Below, in pieces: positions 31,501-43,500 of a DNA stretch of 64,000 bases. This DNA comes from an uncultured Alphaproteobacteria bacterium (GTDB lineage Bacteria; Pseudomonadota; Alphaproteobacteria; HIMB59): the NCBI GenBank assembly GCA_902526965.1, contig CABZMT010000005.1, positions 1 through 64,000 of the forward strand. The letters are read 5' to 3'. A program made the translations under genes and the position numbers. The stretch's first letter is position 1, and every line of letters begins with the position of its first letter. The notes beneath the pieces are model-generated. The model saw only the letters and a program-made list of their open reading frames with translations, was not told where the DNA came from and searched no databases.

Positions 31501-34500
31501 ACTAAAAGTTAAAGTTCCACTAGTTGATGTATAATCAGTTCCTGCCGTTGCTGTTGAATTTGATGTTGCATATTGTATTGTAGTTGATGAAGCACTAGCA
31601 CTACTCATATCTACAGTAATAGTTGCACTACCTGCATTCTCAGCAACAGTTACATCATCAACTGAAAAACTAAAATTATCATCATCCGTAATGGTAAAGG
31701 TTCCTGTTGAATCACTGATTGTTGCATTTGAGGCATTTGATAATGTCATTGTTACTGTTTCATTTCCTTCATTTACAGTATCAGCAAGAACTGTTACCCC
31801 TATCGTGCCTGTCGTACTTCCAGCACTGATAATTAAAGTGCCACTTGTTGCCGTATAATCTGATCCTGCTGTTGCTGTTCCATTTGATGTAGCATAATCA
31901 ACCGTTACATCTCTTCCAGATGCAGCTGATAATGTTACTGTCATATTTGTTGACGTGTTACTTTCATCTGACGTGGAAACATCATTAATAGATAAAGACG
32001 GTGTTGCGTCATCATCCGTAATGGTAAAGGTTCCTGTTGAGTCGCTTATTGTTGCATTTGATGCACTAGATAAGGTCATGGTCACTGTTTCATTTGCTTC
32101 ATCCAATGAGTCAGCTAATACTGTTATACCAATCGTACCAGTTGTATCACCAGCACTAATTGTTAGCGTACCAGAGGTAGCTGTATAGTCTGAGCCAGCA
32201 GTTGCTGTTCCGTTTGAAGTTGCATAATTGACAGTAACATCCCTTCCAGCAGCAGCAGAAAGAGTTACTGTCATGTTGGTAGCAGTATTGTTTTCGTTAG
32301 AAGTTGTTACATCATTAATTGAAAGTGACGGTGTTGCATCATCATCTGTAATGGTAAATGTTCCTGTTGAATCACTAATGGTTGCATTGGATGAACTGGA
32401 TAATGTCATCGTTACAGTTTCATTTGCTTCATCTAAAGCGTCAGCGAGAACAGTTACAGCGATAGTCCCTGTTGTACTTCCAGCACTGATAGTTAAGGTA
32501 CCACTTGTTGCTGTATAATCACTTCCAGCAGTTGCTGTTCCGTTTGAAGTTGCATAATTGACAGTGACATCCCTTCCAGCAGCAGCAGAAAGAGTTACTG
32601 TCATGTTTGTAGATGTATTATTTTCGTTGGAAGTTGTCACGTCATTGATAGATAAAGAAGGTGTGGCATCATCATCCGTAATAGTGAAAGTACCAGTTGA
32701 GTCGCTAATAGAAGCATTCGAAGCATTAGATAAAGTCATCGTAACTGTTTCATTTGCCTCGTCTAACGTATCAGCAAGAACAGTGACTCCTATTGTTTTA
32801 GTTGTTTCACCAGCACTAAAAGTAAGTGTTCCACTAGTCGCCGTATAATCAGAACTTGCGGTAGCCGTACCATTGGATGTAGCATAATCAACCGTCACTG
32901 TTTTTGCTGAAGCAGCAGAGAGTGTTACTGTCATGTTTGTTGCTGCATTACTTTCGTCTGATGTTGAAACATCATTGATGGATAAAGATGGTGCATCTTC
33001 ATCATCGGTAATGGTAAAAGTTCCTGTTGCATCACTTATGTTTGCATTTGATGCATTTGATAAGGTCATGGTGACTGTTTCATTATTTTCATCAGTAGAG
33101 TCTGCAAGAACAGTTACAGCAATAGTTTTAGATGTTTCGCCAGCACTAAATGTTAATGTTCCACTTGTTGCTGTATAGTCTGAACCAGCAGTTGCTGTTC
33201 CGTTTGATGTTGCGTAATCAACAGTCACAGTTTTAGTTGATGCATCAGATAATGTTACCGTCATGTTTGTTGATGTGTTACTTTCATCTGAAGTCGTAAC
33301 ATCATTAATGGATAAATTAGGTGTATCATTATCTGTTATTGTGACTGTTCCAGTTGAATCACTAATAGTTCCATTAGATGCATTACTAATAGTGATGGTA
33401 ATAGTTTCACTACTTTCATCAGTGCTATCATCTGTTATAGATACTGAAAATGTCTTGGAGGTATCACCAGCACTAAATGTTAGAGTCCCATTTGTTGCCG
33501 TATAATCAGAACCTGCTGTTGCCGTACCATTAGAAGTCGCATAGTCAATAGTCACATCACTTGAATAGGCATTACTTACCGAAACGGTAACAGTTGCAGA
33601 TCCTGCCCCTTCTGCAACAGTAACATCAGCAACAGAAAAACTTCCACTATCATCATCAGTAATTGTTATCGTTTCAGCTTGTGTTCCACTTTCTGTAGCA
33701 CTACCGCCAGATACACTTGTGACTGCAATGGTAGCGGTTTCATTACCTTCTACTATGGAATCATTTGTCGGTGTAAAAGAAACAGTACCCGTCGTACTAC
33801 CAGCACTAATAGTGATATCATCTAAGTTACCACTTCCATCCGTATAATCCGTTCCTTCTGTTGCTGTACCTGATGTACCTAGTGCAGCGGTCACATCTTG
33901 ATATGTTCCATTTGATAAAGTAGCAGTTACAGTCAGTGATGTACCTGCATTCTCTGCAATAGAAGTAGCACTCGTAGAGAGTGTTAAAGTTGGTGCTGAC
34001 TCATTATCAGTAATAGTAATCGTAACTGCTTGTGTTCCATTTTCTGATGCCCCTCCTCCACTGACAGCTGAAACAGAAATACCTGCTGTTTCATTTGAAG
34101 TAGCATCATAAATACTATCATCCGTTGGAGTAAAAGATGTTGTTCCTGTTGTTGATCCTGCACTAATAGTTATATCAGATACCGTTCCAAAATCTGTTCC
34201 TTCAGTACCTGTACCTCCAGTTCCATCTATTGATACTGTTACGTCTTCATAAGTTGCATTACCTATAGTAGCTGTTAAAGTTAAAGATGATCCTGCATTC
34301 TCAGCAATACTATTTGCACTAGTAGTTAATGTAACAGAAGGCGCACTTTCATTATCCGTAATTGTTATGGTGACTTCTTGCGGTGTACTATTTTCGGCAA
34401 CACCAGTTTTTCCTGAAACACCGTTAATAGAAATAGTTGCTGTTTCATTCGATGTTGCATCATAAATACTATCATCTGTTGGAGTGAAATTAACAGTACC

Positions 34501-37500
34501 TGTGGTACTACCAGCTGAAATCGTAATATCATCAATATTCCCCGAGCCATCGGTATAATCTGTTCCTTCCGTTGCGGTACCTGACGTATCTAAAGCAACT
34601 GTAATGGCAGAATCCGTTGCACCACTTAATGTAGCCGTCAGAGTTAATGAAGATCCTGCATTCTCAGCAATACTAGTTGCGCTAACAGTTAAAGTTACAG
34701 TTGGCGCACTTTCATCATCTAAAATTGTTACAACTACATATTGTGTCCCACCAGAAATATATGCGTCTCCACCAGATACACTACTAATCGAAATTGTTGC
34801 TGTTTCATTTCCTTCGTAAATGGAGTCATTTGTTGGTGTAAAGTTAACACTTCCTGTTGTACTTCCTGCACTAATTGTAATGTCATCAATATTTCCACTA
34901 CCATCTGTGTAATCAGTTCCTTCGGTTGCTGTTCCTGATGTACCTATAACAACAGTAACATCTTCATCAGCAGCTCCTGTTAGGGTTGCCGTTATTGTTT
35001 TGGAATTTCCTGAATTTTCTGCAAGAGTTGATGAACTTAAAGTTAAAATAACTCCAGGTGCAGATTCATCTTCAGTGATTGTTACAGTGACAGATTGAGA
35101 ACCACTTTCACTAGCACCACCTCCTGAAACTCCTGAAATAGATATGCCTGCTGTTTCATTTCCTTCATAAACAGAGTCATCGGTTGGATCTACTGCTGCA
35201 GTGCCTGTTGTAGCACCTGCACTTATCGTTATATCTGAAACTGTTCCAAAGTCAGTTCCCTCTGTACCTGTTCCCCCTGTTCCATCAATAGTAACTGTTA
35301 CATCTTGATAAGTTGCATTAGATAAAGTTGCAGTAATAGTAACAGTGCTAGAAGAATCTTCATCTATAGCAGCTGCACCTCTTGATAATGTAACTGTTGG
35401 AGCGCTTTCATCATCCGTAATTGTTATTGTTACATTTTGTGTTCCATCTTCAGTGGCACTACCACCAGATACACCGCTTATATCTATTGTTGCTGTCTCA
35501 TTTGATGCAGCATCATAAATTGAGTCGTTTGTTGGTGTAAAACTCACTGTTCCTGTTGTCGAGCCAGCAGAAATTACAATATCATCAATTGATCCACTAC
35601 CATCAGTATAATCTGTTCCCTCAGTTGCTGTGCCAGAAGTTGATAGAGCAACAGTGACATCAGCAGTTGTTGCAACTGATAACGTGGCAGTTAATGTTAA
35701 CGAAGTACCAGCATTCTCTGCAATGGATGTTGCACTTGTTGCAAGTGTTACAGTTGGTGCTGATTCATTATCCGTAATAGTAATTGTTTTTGATTGAGAA
35801 CCACTTTCTGTTGCGCTTCCACCCGAAACACTACTAATAGCAAGAGTGGCAGTCTCATTTCCTTCATAGATAGAGTCATCAGTTGGTGTAAAGTTAACTG
35901 TTCCAGTTGTTGCACCAGCACTAATTGTGATATCATCAACATTACCGCTACCATCAGTGTAATCGGTGCCTTCTGTTGCTGTACCACTTGTACTTAAAGC
36001 AACAGTGACTGCTTCATCAGTCGCTCCAGATAGTGTTGCCGTTACGGTAATAGAAGTACCAGCATTCTCTGCAATCGATGTTGCACTAACACTTAGAGTA
36101 ACTGTTGGTGCACTTTCATTTTCTGTTATTGTGACTGTAACTGATTGATCACCGTTTTCTGATGCATCTCCACCTGATACACTGCTGATAGCAATCGTAG
36201 CAGTTTCATTTCCTTCATAAACTGAATCATCTGTTGGGGTAAAGTTAACTGTGCCTGTCGTACTTCCTGCACTAATGGTAATATCATCTATTACTCCACT
36301 ACCATCTGTGTAATCTGTTCCCTCAGTAGCTGTTCCTGACGTTGATAGAGCAACAGTAACATCTTCATCACTTGTACTAGAGAGAGTTGCGGTTATAGTA
36401 AGAGAAGTACCGGCATTCTCTGCAATAGAAGTTGCGCTAACAGTTAAAGTAACACTTCCCGCACTTTCATTATCTCTAATCTCAATCGTAGCTGATTGTG
36501 ATCCACTCTCTGTTGCACTTCCACCTGAAACACTACTAATTGCAATTGTTGCAGTTTCATCTCCTTCATAGACACTATCATCTGAAACAATAAAGTTTGT
36601 AGATCCTGTCGTACTTCCTGCGCTAATAGTGATGTCATCAAGATTACCAGAACCATCAGTGTAATCAGTTCCTTCTGTTGCTGTACCACTTGTACTTAAA
36701 GCAACAGTTACATCTTCATCTGTTGCACCAGATAATTTTGCTTCTATTATTAAAGACGTCGATGAATCATTCTCATTAATCCATGTACTTGCGTATTCAT
36801 ATCCTAAACCACCTTTTTTAACATATAAAGTAACAGTAGGCGCTGATTCATTTTCTGTAATAGTTATAGTAACTGCTTGAGTTCCACTCTCACTTGCTTC
36901 ACCGGTAACGCTACTTATAGCAATGGTAGCTGTTTCATTTCCTTCATAGACACTATCATCAGTTGGCGTAAACGAAACAGTACCAGTGGTACCTCCTGAA
37001 CTAATCGTAATATCATCAACATTACCACTTCCATCGGTATAATCCGTTCCTTCCGTTGCTGTACCAGATGTACCTAATACAACGGTAACATTTTGATCAG
37101 TTGCACCTGATAATGTTGCCGTTAAGGTCAATGATGTTCCAGCATTCTCTGCAATCGATGTTGCGCTTACTGCAAGTGTTACTGTTGGCTCAGATTCATT
37201 TTCAGTTATTGTAACTGTTACTGATTGTGTTCCACTTTCTGTTGCATCAGCACCTGATACCGTATCAATCGCTATAACAGCTGCTTCATCATCTTCATAC
37301 ACACTATCATCTGTTGGTGTAAAGTTGACTGTTCCTGTTGTGTCTCCTGCACTAATCGTAATATCATCAATGTTTCCTGAACCATCTGTATAATCTGTTC
37401 CTTCGGTTGCAGCACCACTTGTACTTAATGCAACTGTTACAGGATCATCAGTTTTTATCGAAAGAGTTGCTGTTAATGTAACTGAAGAACCTGCATTCTC

Positions 37501-40500
37501 TGCAATGGATGTTGCACTTGTTGCAAGTGTGACGGTTGGCGCTGATTCATTATCCGTAATAGTAATTGTTTTTAATTGAGAACCACTTTCTGTTGCACTT
37601 CCTCCAGAAACTGAATGTATATATATCACTGCGGATTCATTTCCTTCATAAACAGGATCTGCCGCATCATCTATTGGCGTAATATTAATAGTTCCTGTTG
37701 TACTACCAGCATTAATAACAATATTATCGATAGAACCAGAACCATCGTTGTAATCGGTTCCGTAAATGGCTCTTGTAGTGTCACCAGAATTTGCACCTAA
37801 TGTTTTAAGGACAACGGTTACATCTTCTGTAGTAGCTGTAGATAAAGTCGCTGTTAATGTAACTGAGGAGCCTGCATTCTCTGCAATAGACGTAGCACTT
37901 GCTGAAAGAGTTACTGTTGGTGCACTTTCATCTTCTGAAATTGTAATCGTAACAGATTGCGTTCCACTTTCCGTTGCACTTCCACCTGAGACACTACTAA
38001 TAGCAATCGTAGCCGTTTCATCACCTTCATACACACTGTCATTAGTTGGTGTAAAGTTAACCGTACTTGTTGTGCTTCCAGCACTGATGGTTATATCATC
38101 AATATTTCCTGATCCATCCGTGTAATCGGTTCCTTCGGTTGCTGTTCCAGAAGTTGATAATGCAACTGTAACATCAGCAGTTGTTGCAACTGATAATGTT
38201 GCTGTTAATGTTAGAGATGATCCAGCATTCTCTGCTATACTTGTTCCACTTGTACTTAAAGTAACTGTTGGTGCACTTTCATTTTCTGTAATTGTAATAG
38301 TAACAGCTTGAGAGCCGCTTTCACTTGCTCCACCACCCGACACACCAGACACAGAAATACCTGCTGTTTCATTTCCTTCATAAACATTATCGTCTGTTGG
38401 ATCAAAAGTTACAGTACCTGTAGTACTGCCAGCACTAATTGTAATGTCTGATACTGTACCAAAGTCTGTTCCTTCTGTTCCTGTACCACCGGTCCCATCA
38501 ATTGATACTGTAACATCTTGGAAGGTGGCAGTTGATACAGTAGCTGTTAAGGTAATTGTATCACTAGAATTTTCTGCAATAGATGATGATGCCGCTGCTA
38601 ATGTAACGGTTGGTGCAGATTCATTATCTGTTATTGTTATCGTAACTGTTTGCGGTGTACTATTTTCGGCAACACCCGTTTTTCCTGAAACGCCATTAAT
38701 TGATATGGTTGCAGTTTCATTTGAAGCCGCATCATAAATACTATCATCGGTTGGTGTGAACGACACCGTTCCTGTTGTAGCACCAGCACTAATAGTAATA
38801 TCATCGATATTACCTGAGCCATCGGTATAATCGGTTCCCTCAGTCGCTGTACCAGCAGTATCTAAAGCAACAGTAATATCTGCATCTGTTGTGCCACTTA
38901 ATGTAGCTGTTAATGTTAATGATGATCCTGCATTCTCCGCAATAGTTGTATCACTTACTGCCAAAGTAACAGTTGGTGCAGATTCATTATCTGTAATAGT
39001 TATTGTAACTGCTTGCGGTGTACTATGTTCTGTAACACCCGTTTTTCCAGTGACACTAGCAATCGACAAAGTTGCTGTTTCATCTCCTTCGTAAACGGTA
39101 TCATTAACTAAGGAGAAGTAAGCAAAAGCTGATGTATTACCAGCCGAAATAGTAATGTCAGGAAATACATTAGCATTATTGTAGTCAGTTCCTTCTGTTG
39201 CAGTTCCTGATGTATCAATACCAACAGTTATTGTTTCATCTGTTGCACCGGATAGAGTCGCTGTTACGGTTAAAGCCGATCCATTCTCAGCTACAGTAGT
39301 TGCATCAACAGAAAGTGTTACAGTAACTGCACTTTCATTTTCTGTAATTGTTATAGTAACAGATTGCGAACCACTCTCTGATGCTCCACCTCCTGAAACA
39401 CTTGCGATAGAAATGATTGCCGTTTCATTTCCTTCATAAATAGAATCATCTGTTGGCGTAAAGTTAACGGTACCTGTCGTACTTCCTGCACTAATAGTAA
39501 TATCATCAACATTACCACTTCCATCAGTGTAGTCTGTTCCCTCAGTTGATGTACCGCCTGTATCAATTCCAACAGTTACCGTTTCATCTGTTGCACCTGA
39601 TAATGTTGCGGTTAACGTTAACGATGATCCCGAATTCTCTGTTATAGAAGTTGCACTTACACTTAAAGAAACTGTTGGTGCAGATTCATTTTCTGTAATT
39701 GTTATCGAAACTGATTGCGATCCACTCTCACTAGCACTTCCTCCGGAGACGCCATCAATTGTAACAGTGACTGTTTCATCATCTTCGTAAACAGAGTCAT
39801 CGGTTGGATCAAGAGACGTTGTCCCTGTTGTGCTACCTGCACTAATCGTAATATCAGAAATCGTAGCATAATCTGTTCCTTCTGTTCCACCTGAAGCACC
39901 AATACTGACCGTAACATCTTGATAGGTTGCATTCGATAATGTTGCAGTAATTGTAACAGTGCTAGAAGAATTTTCATCTATAGCTGCAGCACTTCTTGAT
40001 AAAGTAACTGTTGGTGCACTTTCATTATCGGTAATAGTAATTGTTACAGATTGAGTTCCATTTTCTAGTGCATCACCTCCTGAAACTGAATCAATAGACA
40101 CCGTTGCTGTTTCATTCGATGTTGCATCATACAAACTATCATCTGTTGGTGTAAAAGTTGTTGTTCCTGTTAATGATCCAGCAGTAACAGTAATGTTTGA
40201 TAAAGATCCATAATCTGTTCCCTCTGTAGCACTTCCAGATGTACCAAGTGTAACAGTAACGTTTTCTGCTGCCGTTTTAGATAGCGTTGCCGTCAATGTT
40301 AAGGATGAACCAGCATTTTCTGCAATCGATGTTGCGCTAACAGTTAAGGTAACACGCGGAACACTTTCATCATCTAAAATACTAATGGTAACTGATTGCG
40401 AACCACTCTCACTAGCACCACCACCGCTTACACCGCTTATGGCAATTGTTGCGGTAACAGTATCTGTTTCATCGGAGTCATCAGTTGGATCAAAGGTTGC

Positions 40501-43500
40501 CGTTCCTGTTGTGGAACCAGCACTAATTGTAATATCAGATACATTTCCGTAATCCGTTCCCTCAGTTGCCGTACCAGATGTTCCAATTGAAACAGTTACA
40601 TCTTGATAGGTTGCATTTGATAGAGTTGCTGTTAACGTAATTGTTGAGGCAGAATTTTCTGCAATACTTGTCGCCGATGCTGCTAAGGTAACAGTTGGTG
40701 CACTATCATCATCTGTTATTGTAATTGTTACTGATTGCGATCCACTCTCACTAGCACTGCCACCAGAGACACCACTTATAGCAATTGTTGCAGTTTCATC
40801 TGATGCTGCATCATACAAACTATCATTTGTAGGCGTAAAGCTTACTGTACCTGTTGTTGATCCAGCAGAAATAACGATATCATCTAAATTTCCTGAACCA
40901 TCTGTATAGTCTGTTCCCTCTGTTGCGGTACCACTTGTACTCAAAGCAACAGTAACATCAGCTGTTGTTGCAACAGATAACGTTGCAGTTAGTGTTAATG
41001 ATGTTCCAGCATTCTCTGCTATACTTGTTGCACTTGTTGCAAGTGTGACGGTTGGTGCTGATTCATTTTCTGCAATTGTGACACTTACTTGTTGTGTTCC
41101 ATTTTCGGTAACACCAGATTTTCCCGAAACACTACTAATATCAATTGTAGCTGTTTCATCATCCTCGTAAATATTATCATCCGTTGGATCAAGTGTTGCC
41201 GTTCCTGTTGTTGCCCCTGCACTAATCGTAATATCAGAAATTGTTCCGTAATCAGTTCCCTCTGTTGCTGTACCGGACGTATCAAGCGCTACGGTAACAG
41301 CTGAATCTGTTACACCAGATATAGTCGCTGTTAATGTTACAGTAGAAGCAGAATTTTCATCAATGGATGCAGCACTTCTTGCTAACGTAATTGTTGGTGC
41401 ACTTTCATTTTCCGTAATCGTAATTGTAACAGATTGTGATCCACTCTCACTAGCATCAGCACCTGAGACACTACTAATTGCAATGATTGCTGTTTCATTT
41501 CCTTCATAAACTGAGTCATCAGTTGGTGTAAAGTCAACTGTTCCTGTTGTAGAACCTGCACTAATGGTAATATCATCAACGTTACCTGAACCATCGGTGT
41601 AATCGGTGCCTTCTGTTGACGTACCAGAAGTTGATAAAGAAACTGTAACAGCCTCATCTGCAGCAACAGATAACGTAGCTGTTAAGGTTAATGATGAACC
41701 AGCGTTCTCTGCAATAGATGTTGCACTGACAGTTAAAGCTACAGTCGGTGCCGATTCATTTTCACTAATTGTAATAGTAACAGACTGTGAGCCACTCTCA
41801 CTTGCTCCTCCACCCGATACACCAGTAATTGCAAGGGTTGCAGTTTCATCATTTTCATAAACTGAATCATCAGTTGGGGTAAAGTTAACTGTTCCTGTCG
41901 TACTACCCGCACTAATGGTTATATCATCAACGTTACCACTTCCATCAGTATAGTCCGTTCCCTCTGTTGCACTACCAGAAGTTCCAAGTGCTACAGTTAC
42001 TGTTTCATCTGTTGTCCCGGACAACGTTGCTGTTAATGTGAGAGACGATCCAGCATTCTCTGCTATTGAAGTTGCACTTACAGCAAGTGTAACTGTTGGG
42101 GCGCTTTCATTTTCTGTAATCGTAACGGTAACTGATTGTGTTCCACTTTCTGTTGCATCAGCACCTGATACTGTATCAATGGCGATAACAGCTGCTTCAT
42201 CATCTTCATACACACTATCATCGGTTGGTGAGAAACTTACTGTTCCTGTTGTTGAACCTGCTGAAATGGTAATATCATCTAAATTACCAGAACCATCGGT
42301 ATAGTCTGTACCTTCGGTTGCAGCACCACTTGTGCTTAGAGATACTGTTACATCTTCATCAGCAACATTTGATAATGTAGCAGTTAGGGTAAGAGATGAA
42401 CCTGAATTCTCCGCAATACTTGTTGAACTAACTGCAAGTGTAACTGTTGGAGCTGACTCATTTTCTGAAATAGTAACAGTAACTGATTGTGATCCATTTT
42501 CACTTGCACCACCTCCAGAAACCGTGTCAATCGCAATAACTGCAGCTTCATCACCTTCATACACGCTGTCGTCTGTTGGTGTAAAAGATACGGTACCAGT
42601 TGTCGAACCAGCTGAAATTGTTATATCATCTAAGTTACCACTTCCATCTGTAAAGTCTGTGCCTTCTGTTGCAGCACCGCTTGTACTTAATGCAACTGTT
42701 ACCGCTTCATCAACTTTAATAGATAGGGTCGCCGTTAAAGTAACTGAAGAGCCTGAATTCTCAGCAATCGATGCAGCACTTCTTGTTAAAGTAACTGTAG
42801 GAGCACTTTCATTTTCTGTTATCGTTATTGTAACTGACTGCGAACCACTTTCTGTTGCACCACCTCCAGAAACAGATCCTATAGAAATAATTGCTGTTTC
42901 ATTTTCTTCATAAACAGGATCACCAGAGTCATCACTTGGTGTAAATGAAACGGTACCTGTTGTTGACCCAGCAGAAATGGTAATATCATCGAGATTGCCA
43001 GAACCATCAGTATAATCCGTTCCCTCTGTTGCTGTCCCTGCTGTATCGATGCCAACTGTAACATTTTCATCTGTTGCACCAGATAGAGTTGCTGTAATGG
43101 TTAGCGATGATCCTGCATTTTCCGCAATCGATGTTGCGCTCACACTTAAAGTAACAGTTGGTGCACTTTCATTTTCAGAAATCGTAATGGTAACGGATTG
43201 TGTTCCACTTTCTGATGCACCACCACCAGATACACTTCCAATTGAAATTGTTGCACTTTCATCATCCTCGTAAACTGAGTCATCTGTTGGCGTAAAGTTC
43301 ACGGTTCCTGTTGTGCTTCCAGCACTAATAGTAATATCATTGATGGCACCACTTCCATCCGTATAGTCTGTTCCTTCTGTTGCTCCACCCGATGTATCAA
43401 TACCAACGGTAACATCTTGGAAAGTTGCACCAGATAACGTAGCTGTTAAAGTTAAAGACGATCCTGCATTTTCTGCAATAGATGTTGCGCTAACACTTAG

